A DNA stretch of 64,000 nt from Papaver somniferum (GCF_003573695.1 NW_020621936.1:13578001-13642000), one strand, 5' to 3'; numbered from the stretch's first letter, positions 46,711-58,600 are shown. Made by a program: numbers and translations. Notes: generated by a model not told the origin, from the sequence alone.

Positions 46711-48839
46711 TAGCTCGGAACAAGAGCATTGTTGCGAGGTAAGCATAAGATGGTGACAGACAAGTACAAAATCGAAATGACGAGTCATGAAAAATAGTCA
46801 GGAAGACCCGGCTAACCTTTTTCGAGAGGTAAGGAGAGTTCTTTATGCTCGTGTTTGTGCCTTGCATAAATTCTTCTCTTGGTACCGCAGGTTAGGTTGC
46901 GGAGTGGTAGAGGCCGGTTGAGATGCGAGTTGTTGGCCTCGATCTGGAATGGTTGCGCGCCTTGCGGGTTAGGCTTTGGAACGTGGAGTGGAGCTTTTAG
47001 CATAGACTTGGCGTGAAGGGAAGCCGCTGGCATTGGATTGGATTGAGATTAGCCGTCAGCATTGATCGGCTTGGACTAGGGGCCATTAGCACTTGATTGG
47101 CTTGGAATGGGAGTCATCAACATTGTCGGCTTGGACTTGGAGTGAAGCTAGCTTGAGTTCCTCGGAAGGATGACGACTGGCTTCAGTTCCGTGGAAGGAT
47201 GATGACTTTCTTTGGGAAGATAACAACTTTCTTCAGTTCCCTGGGAAGGTGACGACTGGCTTCGGGAAGATAATAACTTTTTTCAGATTTTAGCATACTG
47301 CAACTCTAATTAGTGCCCCTTAATAGAATCGTTGTAGAATTCTCGTACGAACTCGGATTTTGACGGTCCGCCCCTCCATTCTGAACGGAAAAGAATTTCC
47401 TATCCCCCCCGCGGAAATATTTAGGTTTTGAGCTCGTTCGAGATGTGAAAACAGCTCGACAGTAAAATTCAGCAAGAATTCAGGAGGGATGTTGCGGGCC
47501 TGAGGTGGCGTAGTCGCGCCCAGTCATCCGTTTCATGGAGAAAAAAGGAATCTTTATTTTTTTCAAACTCTAGAAACTCCGTCCGCATGAAAAGAGATAT
47601 TGACCTTCTTCTGTTTTCTGTTGCCCGTCCGGATCCGCGCCTTCGTCTGCAGTGTCTCTCCAATGGATTCCAAAATTTACCGAACTTCGTCGCATTCTTG
47701 GGATGGATGGATGAAATATGTACTCGGCAACGACCATGTTAGGGCTAATATTGGAGATTGTGGTTACATTGTCAGTCAATCCTCGGCTTTAGGTTGTTCA
47801 GTGCCTAGACTTTCTGACCGTGATGATGATGTACTGTGAATGCTTGTATGGTCGAAATCTTCCGACGACACTGGATAAAATAGATGAGTTGGGAGACGTT
47901 CTGTTGCCGATGTATTGCTATCAAAGTCTTCAAGGACTTTGTTCCAAGCGACATCCTTCGAACCATCTTCTGAATCTTGGACTATCCTGGTTGAGGAGAG
48001 TGAAAGTGTCCCATATTGGTAGTCCCCATGTGTAGCATACTTTCATTGCATCGCCTTGAATCCACGTCCACGGGATTCGATGCAAGCTTATTGTACTCTT
48101 CTGGATGTGATGCCGGGATGCTCAGAATATCACATGGATGAAATATTCTGGGTAGCAAAGAGGTAAAAAATGATAGAGTTATGTTGTTTATCGTGGCTCC
48201 CTCTGTTTCTTCAGGAAAAAAAGTTTCAGCCGCGTCTCTGGAGTTATCTCACTAATCTTTGATGGTTATCCGGATGGACTGCGATGATCAGTGCCCAGTC
48301 GCGTTTTTTCTTTAGTTTCTGAAGTTGTTTCCTCTGGGCAGGCTTGGGATCCGTCGCGGCCTCGTAGAGTGTCGAAGGCGTCTTCTATACATAGAGGTGA
48401 TGATATGCTTGCGTTGCACCCTTGAAGAGTATATGAATTTGTTGTGGCTAAGGCCTTTTGGTTGACTGGGTCTTCTGAGCTTTGAAAGTGAATGGATTCC
48501 GTTTATATCCTCAGTCCCCAAGTATGGTTTACATGTTTCCATCTTTGTAGTGATTGTTGCTGTGGTGAAGCTCTGGCTGGTATCAACAAATGGGCGGCAA
48601 CAGTTCTTGGTAGCACATGTAATCAGAAGAGACTGCATTGTCGTGGTAACAAGGTAGGTTGGCTGGAATTGTATGAGCATCCATGGAAGTAAAAGGATTG
48701 GATGGATGCGTTAGCGAGCAAACTGTCCATGATCACGAGTTTTGGCGGTATGGATTAAAAGGCGGCCATGACTACGAATAATGGTTGGCTGTGATCATGA
48801 TCCTTGACATGGGGAGCGTGGTGGTATGACCCTTTGCAG

Positions 48840-49050
48840 GAAGAAGCGGCGTTGAAGCAGCTTCAGCCCTTGGAGAGGATGTTGAAACTTAAAAAACCAA
48901 ACGCTGAAGCTTCGGCTTCGGATCCTGGAGCAGCTTATGGAGAGAACGCTGAAACGGAGCGGCTGCTGGAGCGAGCGTTGAAGCGGAGCCGCTGCTGGAG
49001 GACGTTGAAGTGAAGTGGATGTTGGAGCGAACGTTTAAGCGGAGCGGCTG
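48840..49050. repeat. About 30-bp degenerate tandem repeat
   Basis: Units containing 'gttgaagcggagcggctgctgg' with spacing near 30 bases. Confidence 0.6.
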
Positions 49051-49449
49051 AGTTAATCAGTGTGTTGTCAAACTGGACACCCTTCAAGCGAACAATGGTT
49101 AGGAGTCCGCAGTTCCATTTATCAATCGTGCTTTCCAAGAGAGGTTGGGGTTTGGGAACGACTTCTCTGGTTGGAAATAGTTGCTTCCCTGATGCAGTGC
49201 AGTTGAGGGATGCAAATATGTCTTGACGCTTCGCCTTGGGGAAATACAGAATCTCACATAAGTGTTTCATCATAGACTGCACGATTTTGTGGGCTAAGTC
49301 CCCGGAAATCATGTAGCTCTTGACAGGAAGAGAGTCTTTGTGAACTCAGGGGGGTTGCTGATCTTCTTTGCCTCGATTTTGGAGAAGTCATTCCTGATCT
49401 TTACGTGTGATGAAATTGGATTGCTGATTCCCTTCTACTGGTCGTTCAA

Positions 49450-49640
49450 GAGCCACGCTGGAAGGATGCAAGTTGTTAGCGCTGGAAAGGATGAAAGTCG
49501 CTGGCACTGTAAAGATGCAAGCTGTTAGCGCTGAAAGGTTGCAAGCCACTGACGCTGTAAAGATGCAATCTGTTAGCGCTGGATCGGATTCAAGTTGCTG
49601 GCGATGTAAAGATGCAAGTTGTTAGCGCTGGATCGGCTTG
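49450..49640. repeat. About 37-bp degenerate tandem repeat
   Basis: Five units of 'aagatgcaagttgttagcgctgg' type. Confidence 0.65.
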
Positions 49641-50563
49641 GAATGGGCGTTGGCTTGTTCTTGCGGGTCCAGTTGCCTCTTTCCATTTGTTTTCTTTTTT
49701 TCTTGTGTTGGCGCAAATGCTAGCCATAAGCATGCATTCCATAAATTTGTAGAAATATTGTTCTTCTGAACTGGTGTAAACCCTAGCCGTAGGTATGCGT
49801 TCCATAAACTTGTAGAAATATTTCATCATAAACAATTCCTATTCGAATATCACCGTAGTAACGTTTCTCATGAATAGTGACGGGTAATCATTATTATGCA
49901 AAGCAGGCACGCACGGGTAGGTGACTGCCATTGATTTCACAAAGAACTGGGTGTTAGAGTTTTCTCTTTTTTGTTTGAAAGACAAACAAAGCGCATGATT
50001 TATGGTTTGGTTTGAATTGATAGATAATTGTTATCTATGATTATCCTTTGGAATGAATGGCTTTAGGATAACATTGTTTATGTTATGATTATAAGTAGCG
50101 TAAATATCTCAGGAATTTTGTGGAACCGTGAACGTTGCGTGTCGGTAGATGACATGGGGTGAAACATAACATGGATATCGGTTTAATCATTCCCGTGAAA
50201 ACTTGAAATAGTAAACCATGTATTTTGTCTAGGCAAGACTTACTCGGTTTTTCGGATCTCCTGATGAAAAATGAATTTTCCGAGAGTAAGACCGAGTTTT
50301 GTGGGAAGCACCACCGTGATTGTGGAAAGTCCCCAATCGTCTCTGAGTCATCTGATAATGGAGTATTCGATCCCTGGTCGAATCGTTTGCTTTTAACCTC
50401 TAGGCAGTCCCCAGTCATCCTTTGGCCTATCAAGCTGATAATCGGGTCGTCTGGTAGCCGAGTCGTCGATCCCTGAGCGGATCGTTTGCTTCTACCATCT
50501 TGACATCTGGGTCGAAGTATGAGATCGAGGATTGAAAATTGACATTGTAACCGAAAGATAAAT

Positions 50564-50581
50564 CTCCCACTGTGGTCGCCA
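50564..50581 (-). other. Primer-binding site of LARD copy 2
   Basis: TGGCGACCACAGTGGGAG on the minus strand, two bases from the LTR end. Confidence 0.7.
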
Positions 50582-50951
50582 ATTGTTTGAGGGTGAAAAT
50601 GGTTTCTACTGATTTTGGTAATTTCGGGTGTGTGGGTGAGAAACGAATTTAAACCCTAAACAATGTAATGTAAGGGAGTACTTTAGATTCGAGAGATCAA
50701 TCTGGACAAATCCGGCCTAAACCAAGAAATGGCAGTTCCAGACTTACTTCGGTCACAAAGTGAAGGAGAAGGGTTGGTTTTGGGGAGGGAAGCGAAGAGA
50801 GTGTTGAGACCAGAATAGTTGATTCTGGAAGAGTAGTTGTTTTACGACTTGTATCAGAAAGTGGGAAGCTAACAGATGGAAAACTAGCAAATATTTTCTG
50901 AGTGTTGTATCCTCCTGACCCGAACTCCTCGTTTGGTGGAAATAGGTAAGA

Positions 50952-50961
50952 CCTATTTATA
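50952..50961 (-). promoter_or_regulatory. LTR TATA box
   Basis: TATAAATAGG on the minus strand. Confidence 0.6.
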
Positions 50962-51359
50962 CAAGTCGAAGTGAAACGTACCCTGGTCTCGTAAGAAATG
51001 GAAAACGAATGAGTAAATGGGAGGAGGTGGTAACCGGTAACGCGTGGAATTGAAGTTCCATAAAAGAAAGCGTTTCACCATTACTCCTTGTATTTAGTAA
51101 ACGCCCCATCCCTATGACACTGTCTTGTAACGGGCGTAGTGTACGCCGCACGCTGTAAACCGCCAAACCAATACCCAATGAGCATCCCCCAGTTTGTGAC
51201 ATGTTTTGCTGTCTCGAGTGTTTTCGTGAAAAACATGTAGCATGTTGTTGTTGTTTGGCAAGTTGAGCTTGGAAGACTTGCCGGCTCGGTGGTGACCTTA
51301 GACGTTCGAGATTTTGCATCATTAGAGGAAGGGTAGCCGTTGATTATTGCACCTTTCGT

Positions 51360-52510
51360 TTGGTATCCAGTGGTATGAAATCATGGCCGACATGGATTTA
51401 ATATGGCATAGTTTAGGCGCGGCCAAAAGCTAGGGTTTTGGCATTGTTTGGGCGCGACCAAAACTAGAGCCTGGCATCGGGCCAAAGGTTGCCATGCGTT
51501 AGCTAGTAACCTTGGACGGCAAAGATCTGCATCTTAGATGGAAAGGTGGCCGGTCGATTGTTTCAGGCCTTCGTTTTGGTAGTTGTAAAGGGAAGGCCGG
51601 CATGGCATGGTTTAGGCGCGGCAAGGTGGCTGGCACGGCATGCCATTGGCACATGTGGCATGGTCGGCATGCCTTGGGGCGGTTTAGGCGTGGCCAAAAC
51701 TAGGGTTTTGGCGTTGGGACAAAGGTTACCATGCGTTGGTTGGCGACCTTGGACGGCTAGGATTTTCATCTAAGATGGAAGGGTGGTCGTTGATTGTTGC
51801 AACCCTTCGTTTTGGCATCCGTAAAGAGAAGGCCGGCATGGCATGGTTTAGGCGCGATAAGGTGGCTGGCACGACATGCCATTGGCACATGTGGCATGGT
51901 CGGCATTCCTTGGCGCGGTTTAGGCGTGGCCAAAACTAGGGCTTTGGCGTCGGGCCAAAGGTTACCATGCGTTGGTTGGCGACCTTGGACGGCTAAGATT
52001 TGCATCTAAGATGGAAGGGTGGTCGTTGATTGTTGTAACCCTTCGTTTTGGCAGCCGTAAAGGGAAGGCCGGCATGGTAGGGTTTAAGCGCGGAGACGTG
52101 GCTGGCATTGCATGCCATTGGCACATGTGGCATGGTCGACATGCCTTGGCGCGGTTTAGGCATGGCCAAAACTAGGGTTTTGGCGTTGGGCCAAAGGTTA
52201 CCATGCATTGGTTGGCGATCTTGGACGGCTAGGATTTTCATCTAAGATGGAAGGGTGGTCGTTGATTGTTGCAACCCTTCGTTTTGGCAGCCGTAAAGGG
52301 AAGGCCGGCATGGCATGGTTTAGGCACGGCAAGGTAGCTGGCACGGCATGCCATTGGCACATGTGGCATGGTCGGCACGCCTTGGCGCGGTTTAGGCGTG
52401 TCTAAAACTAGGGTTTTGGCGTTGGGACAAAGGTTACCATGCGTTGGTTGGCGACCTTGGACGGCTAAGATTAGCGTCTCAGATAGAAGGATGGTCGTTG
52501 ATTGTCGCAA
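51360..52510. repeat. 236-bp tandem repeat, five units
   Basis: The anchor 'ggtta(g)ccatgcgttggtt' recurs at 51487, 51725, 51961, 52197 and 52433, i.e. every 236 bases. The left LTR carries the same unit at 34181 and 34412. Confidence 0.9.
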
Positions 52511-52559
52511 GCCTTCGTTTTGGCAGCCAGCGGCATGTAGCAGGGCCGGGATGGTGTTG

Positions 52560-53175
52560 GCATGGGAACGTGGATGGCATGGTTTGCCATTGGCACGGTG
52601 GTGCGGCTGGCATGCCGTGGCGCAGAGACGTGGCTGGCATGGCAGGCCGTTGGCACAGTGGTGCGGCTGGCATGGTAGGCATGCCTTGGTGCGGAGACGT
52701 GGCTGGCATGGCATGCCATTGGCACAGTGGCGTAGCTGGCATGGTCGGCATGCGTTGGCGCGGAGACGTGGCTGGCATGGCATGCCATTGGCACAGTGGT
52801 GCGGTTGGCATGGTCGACATGCCTTGGCGCGGAGACGTGGCTGGCATGGCATGCCATTGGCACAGTGGTGCGGATGGCATGGTTGGCATGCCTTGGCGCG
52901 GAGACGTGGCTGACATGGCATGCCATTGGCACAATGGTGAGGCTGGCATGGTTGGCATGCCTTGGCGCGGAGACGTGGCTGGCATGGTTTGCCATTGGCA
53001 CGGTGGTGCGGCTGGCATGGTTTGCATGCCTTGGCGCGGAGACGTGGCTGGCATGGTTTGTCATTGGCACGGTGGTGCGGCTGGCATGGTTGGCATGTCT
53101 TGGCGCGGAGACGTGGCTGGCATGGTTTTCCATTGGCACAGTGGTGCGGCTGGCATGGTTGGTATGCCTTGGCGA
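52560..53175. repeat. 69-bp tandem array, about nine units
   Basis: The anchor 'ttggcgcggagacgtggct' recurs every 69 bases from about 52755 to 53100. Long frames (up to 254 codons) are open on both strands in all six frames, which reflects the repeat, not coding. Confidence 0.9.
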
Positions 53176-53385
53176 GGTAGCATGAGAATTAGGGTTTGGC
53201 ATAGATAATGTCGATCAATGTTAAGGGTTCTGCCGTGGAACATGACCCATGTAAAAAAAAGGTACCCCTGTAATTCATACGTATGCATGCTGATTGATTC
53301 AATAAATGTGATAATGGTCAAAGTGACGTCATGTCAGATGTACAGTTTTATGATTTTAACTCTAAGCTAAAAACCACCATCAACA

Positions 53386-54074
53386 ATTTTATATAAGTTT
53401 TTTGTAATAATGCAGGGTATCAACAATGTCTGAGAAGATTGTGCATGCTATATTGAACCATGATGAGCATTCAGCTCTATTTTGGAAGATGTGTACATAT
53501 TTGTATACCGAAATTTTATGTGATAAATGCATGGGTTGTTTTGTTTGAGTAAATACTTTTTTTTTCTATAGATATGTATATACTTGTACATTGGTATGCT
53601 TTGTGATGAATGCATGACCTGCTTTGTGGGTATGGATGTAGATTTTGTTATTTTAATTTTCAGTAGATGTGTACATGTTTGCATACTGAAATGCTCTGTG
53701 ATGAATATATCATGTTGGTATGGATGGTAGATTTTGTTAGGTTTTTGTAGAGGTGTACATTTTTGTACACTAGTATGCTCTGTGATGAATGGATAACATG
53801 TCTTGTGAGTGTGGATGCTAAATTTTGTTAGGTTTCTTTAGAGGTGTTCATATTTGTACACTAGAATGCTCTATAATTATTTGTTTTAAGTTCATTTTTT
53901 ATTTTAATTAAGATTGTCAGAATCATGTTTTGGGTGTACATAGTTGTACACATGTTTATTTTTAATGTGCACATATATAGTTGTACGCATGTTGATTATT
54001 AATGTGTAAATAGTTGTACACATGTTGATTGTTAATGTCTACATATATAGTTGATTGTATATGTACTAAATTTA
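53386..54074 (+). repeat. Exon-like start plus 90-bp repeats (right flank copy)
   Basis: Begins at the LTR edge with 'ttttttgtaataatgcag' then 'ggtatcaacaATGTCTGAGAAG' (MSEKIVHAILNHDEHS), followed by the same approximately 90-base 'gtacac...ctctgtgatgaat...gggtatggatg' units as 32261-33078, and later 'ttgtacacatgttgatt' repeats (53935-54050). The two flanks are homologous in the same order. Confidence 0.6.
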
Positions 54075-54159
54075 GGGACTCATAAGCTCAAAATGGTAGA
54101 GCGCCCAAACCTATCACAAGGTTTGCGGAGGTTGATGGTTCAAATCCATCTGAGTTTCA
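54075..54159 (+). other. tRNA-like sequence with A and B boxes
   Basis: Acceptor-like GGACTCA (54076-54082) pairs with TGAGTTT (54151-54157). The D arm is GCTC-AAAATGGTA-GAGC and the T arm is a perfect GATGG-TTCAAAT-CCATC. The central arm is abnormal: CAAACC/GGTTTG with an 8-base loop in a region eight bases longer than usual, so no anticodon can be assigned. It may be a tRNA pseudogene or the head of a SINE; no A-tail follows. Confidence 0.45.
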
Positions 54160-55254
54160 ATGTTATGTTTATTCAATGTGGATAGTGTATTTTGGTGCTT
54201 AGGTAGTCGATTCAAGTTGTGTGTGTGTACAAACTGGTGCACCTTGTCTTATCTTTTAGCCTGCTTTGCGGGTTTGGATGTTCTAGATTTTATAGACGTG
54301 TACAAAGTTGTACACCATTGTCCTGTCTCATGAATATATGACATGTTTTGTTGGTATGGATGTTGGATTTTCTGGATTTTTGGAAGAGCGATCCGAAAAA
54401 TAAATCGCCTTTTTAAATTGTTTTCATATTATTTAAAATTGCTGGTATCAACATGAGTCATTTTGGACTAAACTGTATATATTTGGATTAAATTGTTATT
54501 AGGAAGGTTTGTGTGCATCTGGTATTTCAAATAAAAAATTGAATAATTTGTACCTAGTTGAATGAGTCAGGATTAACTAGTTTTGGACTAAAACTGCATC
54601 TTTGGAACACACGGTTTGGGTGTATGTTTTAATGGTTTGTTTAAAATCTCTAATACTATCATCCGAACCTCTAACATTACTAATTCATCAACCAATTTAT
54701 TTTTATTTAAATCCCAGCAATAAATTTGGAGAAAGTATAAAAGTATACACAAAATTGGTTAAAAAGATCAAAATCAATAATTTCTGGGTGAAATGGACAG
54801 TTAGATTTTGATACTGTTTAAATGGACAAAAATGTAAAAATAGACAGGATGTAACCAGTTTCATCGTGCCCATTTTCAAATATTTTTTCTTATTTTTAAT
54901 TTACACAGGATGTATCCAGTTTCATCCTTACTATTTTTTAAATTTAAGCTAGGATGAATCCAGTTTCATCCTTGCTATTTTTTTTTTGACCATTTCACCC
55001 AAACTATTTTTTACTCGTCCATTTGAACCGTGATTTAAAAATATTTGGACAAATGACCCATTTTCCGAAAAGTGTAATAGGACTTTTCAACAATATTTAA
55101 CTACATATATTTTAGTTTACCACCGTAACCTGAAATGTAGTTCGTGGTCTTAATTAGTTTCTGTGACTCAAAATCTGTGATATAATCCAAATTCTACCGC
55201 ATACTAAGCGGCATACTTCGCCTCTTATTAATTTTTTTTGCATTGTGAGCCAAA
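54160..55254. other. AT-rich spacer with short palindromes
   Basis: No gene recognised. Three copies of GGATGTATCCAGTTTCATCC-type sequence (54847, 54908, 54952) form partial palindromes (GGATGNATCC and GGATG/CATCC). The surrounding 'gggtgaaatgg' (54788) and 'ccatttcaccc' (54990) are inverted and may bound a small non-autonomous element. Confidence 0.4.
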
Positions 55255-55629
55255 TTTTGTATTTTTTTTTCTTTTATCAATAAAGAGTGGATTTATTGAT
55301 CAAAAAAGGATACAAAAGAATTGTACCATCCGAAAACGGATAAAGAGAACAAAGAAGAGGGGATAGAGGATATGATCAAGGTAACATGCCACCTATGACC
55401 CAAAAAACAAATTATGGAGGATCAAAGTACACATTCTTCAAACTCGTTAAGCAAAGATATCATTGGCATAGTTTGTACTTCATTAATTTCATAATAGTGG
55501 CTGAGATTTGCAGTTTACAAGTGAAAATACGGGCATCCCTTTCTTTCCAGATGCACCAAAGAATAGCCTCTGCCACCAAGTACCATATCTGCATCTGTTA
55601 CAAGTCAAATTGCCATGATAAAAGAGCAG

Positions 55630-55919
55630 TTAAAACATCATCAGAGATGATAAAATGCAGACCCATGGCTTGTATAAAATGAAGCCAAATTTCCCTGACG
55701 AAATCAAAATGGGGGAATAAATGAGAAGGGGTTTCATCGGGACTGCAAAATAAACAACTTGGAGGCGAAAAAAATTCCTTTGCGAAGATCCCTGGTTGGC
55801 ATACTCCTGTGACTGATACACCAGATGAAAAAGGCTATTCTAGGAGGATGTATCTGCTGCCATAAGAATCTGGAAATACCTGTACGAGTATTTCGAAGTA
55901 GACTGATCAATAGAAGCAT
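55630..55919 (-). pseudogene. LINE zf-RVT-like region
   Basis: 'FLWQQIHPPRIAFFIWCISHRSMPTRDLRKGI' (read in pieces) matches the zinc-binding region found C-terminal to RT in plant LINEs ('P.K..FF.W....L.T.D.L..R'). The Cys ligands are lost and the frame shifts near 55800. Confidence 0.6.
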
Positions 55920-56670
55920 TGTTGTAACTATACTTCACAGTAAAGTTCTTTTTAGAAGTTAATTTCCATTCGAAACACATTTTCATTTTGGTCCTGTAAG
56001 CTCAGATTACCGTTGCAAATAGTAGCCATAGGCACACCTTTGGACGTAGCCACGGTGTAAAGATTAGGAAAAGACTTACATAAAGGATTATTTAAGACCC
56101 AAACATCTTCTCAGAATCTAATTTTTTCACCATTGTTGACCTTAAATTTCACACTACTAACAAATAAATCCTTCCTCTGCATAATCCCCTTCCCTATTTT
56201 GGTACCATAAGCATTCTTGGGTTGTTTCGACATCCACTCCACTTAAGAAGAATCATGCTTCTCCCTAATATTCCTTCTTCACAATACATCAGATTCAGTA
56301 TCATATCTCCACAACCATTTGGTTAAAAAAACTTCATTCATTATTTTCAACTTCTTAACACCTAAGCTCCCATTAATCGTTTTCTTACATACATAATCCC
56401 GTTTTACACAACGTAATTTCTTGTTGCCTTTATTACCATTCCACAAAAAAAAAGTTCTTCATTAACCTTTCTAACTTAACTTCAACAGATTTAGGCATTT
56501 CAAACAATGACATACCATAAATCGGAAAAATCGAAAGAACATTTTGATTAGAACTATCTTACCAGCTCTGTTAGGAAACGGTTTCTTCCATCCATCAAGC
56601 ATAAATTGAGATGGATCCACAATCTTGTCCTATTTGCGAATTCCTTTATATTTATCTCCAAGTGGCAGAT

Positions 56671-57236
56671 TCAAATAAGAAGTAGACGAAAATTATAATA
56701 TCCAAGAAGGGAGGTAAAAGAAGTCATATCATTAGAAAAACCAACACTATACATATGACATTTTGAAAAGTTAATACGCAACCCAGTTAAAAGCTCAAAA
56801 CACAACAGAACAATCTTCAAAAACTTTATATGTTCCATGTTAGCATGAAGAAATATCAAAGTGTCATTCTTGAATTGTAGATGACTAACCAAAAAGCTAA
56901 TAGAAGATACCTGAAAACCATTTAAATAGCCATCATATTATAGTCATCAATGCAGTAAAAGCTTCGCGAACAATGAAAAGAAAATAGAGACAATGGGTCG
57001 CCTTGTCGAATTCCTTTTTTGCTTTTGAAATAACCTTTAGAACTACTGTTGATTAGAATAGAAAACCTTACATGCTCCACACAACATTGTATCTCCCTTT
57101 TCCATTTAATTTCATACCCCATTTTTTGAAGCGCTTTGTCCAGAAATTTCCAATTAACGTGGTCAAAAGCATTTTCAAAATCTAACTCATTACACAACAA
57201 TCCCATGATCTCGCTCTTCAATCTTGAATCAATCAA
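56671..57236 (-). pseudogene. LINE reverse transcriptase
   Basis: The first frame (56922-57236) has 'LDFENAFDHVNWKFLDKAL' (catalytic Asp block) and 'KGIRQGDPLSLFSF'. The second (56671-56892) has 'SHLQFKNDTLIFL', in which the F(A)DD catalytic motif has become FKND, so one catalytic Asp is lost, then 'LTGLRINFSKC'. Upstream, 'IVEEMHDLRPIKLANGVYKIL' is still readable at about 57310-57420. The protein is inactive. Confidence 0.85.
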
Positions 57237-57689
57237 AGATTTTCGATTAAAACTCCGTCAATTATTTGTATTTGTTTTATACACGCTGAATGATGTTTCG
57301 AGATAACATAAAGAAAAGAAAGCTTAAACCTCTCTGCTAATACTTTTTAAAGAATTTTGTAAACACCGTTCGCTAATTTGATGGGTCTTAAATCATGCAT
57401 CTCCTCAACTATGCCCTTTTCCGGAATCAATGTAATAAAAGTATTTTTAAGTCTTCGGTCTTGAAATCCTATCTTGCAATTCCTTGAAAACATTCAGAAC
57501 ATCGACCCTAATATTGCTCCAAGTTTGCAGATAAAAAGTTATATAGGATATCCGTCCAGCCCCGGGGCTTTATATATTTTTGCTTCATAACTTGATATTG
57601 GGAAGACTTTTATGGATACATTTCCAGAAAAAGTGCTTTATTCTAAGAGATTACATTTCCAAAAGTACTCCAATGAATATGGATATGTT

Positions 57690-58600
57690 CTTGGAAGGAC
57701 GAGCTTTGTATTATCTTTTAGGATAGCTATATAAGCAGTTAAAACACTAAATTCTTTCACTAAAGCCTATCGTTCATCTTATTTTATATCAGTTATTTGG
57801 CTAATAGTCTCAACATCAAGCGGATATTCCAGAATATAAATTTTCCTGGTTTAATTAAGTGACAGGATCAATAAGTTGATCCACTGTTTTGTAACTTGAA
57901 GAGTAGAAGTGATATGAGGGAGTATTATCTCTATTTGTAATCCAGATGTATCTCCAAATATGCATATACTTACCGTTACCAACTTCCGATACAATGTCTT
58001 ACCGTTACCCTGCTTACTAATAATATGGTGCAGAGAGTTAACATTCTTGAACTATTTCAATTTGAATTTGAACTCAAAGGTCAGAAGGTTGGTTTACCAT
58101 CCTCCAAGCGAGTTTAAAGAGAAAAATTTCGTTAAAAGTTTCAGATCTTCTAATATTCATCTCATGGAGACCTTTATGTATGTCACTCCAACTCTTGAGA
58201 TAAATATTTTTACTTTTCTCTTTGCTCCACCAAAAATCTCTTTTGTTAGCACCCAATTTATCAGTTAACTGTTTTGGTTTGGGAAAAACATACATATGGT
58301 GTGTAGTTAATTGCCTCTAAGACACTCTTGGTTCATATCGGCTCTTCCTAACGAGTTTAAAATTTTTTGATTTCCAATTAGCTAGCCTAACTTTGATCAT
58401 ATCTACAAGAGGATTAAAGGATTCAATTTTATTTGTTCGGAGTAACAATGAAACACTTGAATAATTTTCTCGCAGAGCCATCCTCCTAATCTGAAGGATA
58501 CTAGCTATTTCATTTTTATTACGACCTGGTACCTTTGGGCTGAAAGCAAAAACCAATTTCTCTAAGTTCATAACTTGACTAGAAAATTTGCTAATCTAAT
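57690..58600 (-). mobile_element. LINE fragment 2
   Basis: 'LLLRTNKIESFNPLVDMIKVRLANWKSKNF' (58317-58571), 'RDFWWSKEKSKNIYLKSW' and 'FKLAWRMVNQPSDL' (58074-58295), then 'GKYMHIWRYIW' and 'TVDQLIDPVT' (57860-57960) are all post-RT LINE blocks. They precede fragment 1 in the same orientation, so these are two separate LINE copies or a rearranged one, not a single element. Confidence 0.75.

Larger units (their letters stand above)
46711..50563 (-). other. LARD copy 2 interior, non-coding
   Basis: 3.85 kb without a recognisable protein. Nucleotide similarity with copy 1 is clear around 47640-48190. A degenerate repeat of 'gagcgaacgttgaagcggagcggctg' type occupies 48840-49050 and another with 'gatgcaagttgttagcgctgg' units occupies 49450-49640. 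Confidence 0.6.
33079..53385 (-). mobile_element. Non-autonomous LTR retrotransposon (LARD family, copy 2) with nested insertion
   Basis: Minus-strand relative of the element at 5488-14316. The right (5') LTR is 50584-53385, PBS 50564-50581, interior 46711-50563, PPT 46697-46710, and the left (3') LTR is 33079-34437 plus 45891-46696, split by an 11.45-kb Athila-like insertion. ATTTT at 33074-33078 and 53386-53390 is a probable TSD, although the left LTR end is mutated (TTTTTGAGGG for TGTTTGAGGG). The interior has no retroviral genes. Without the nested element it would be about 8.9 kb. Confidence 0.85.
50584..53385 (-). repeat. 5' LTR of LARD copy 2
   Basis: 2802 bases, uninterrupted. Contains the leader, TATA at 50952, five 236-bp units and about nine 69-bp units. 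It serves as the reference for the split left LTR. Confidence 0.85.
55255..57690 (-). mobile_element. LINE (L1-type) fragment 1
   Basis: Minus-strand non-LTR element with a poly(A)-like tail seen as a T run at 55261-55271. Decayed RT frames, RT-to-RNase linker and a zf-RVT-like region appear in the correct order, with many stops and shifts. The 5' end is truncated near 57690, where another LINE fragment begins. Confidence 0.8.

Noticed and set aside
52238..53208. Long overlapping frames (129-254 codons) on both strands suggesting a repeat protein
   Set aside because: They coincide exactly with the 69-bp and 236-bp tandem arrays, all six frames are open, and there is no codon bias or start context.
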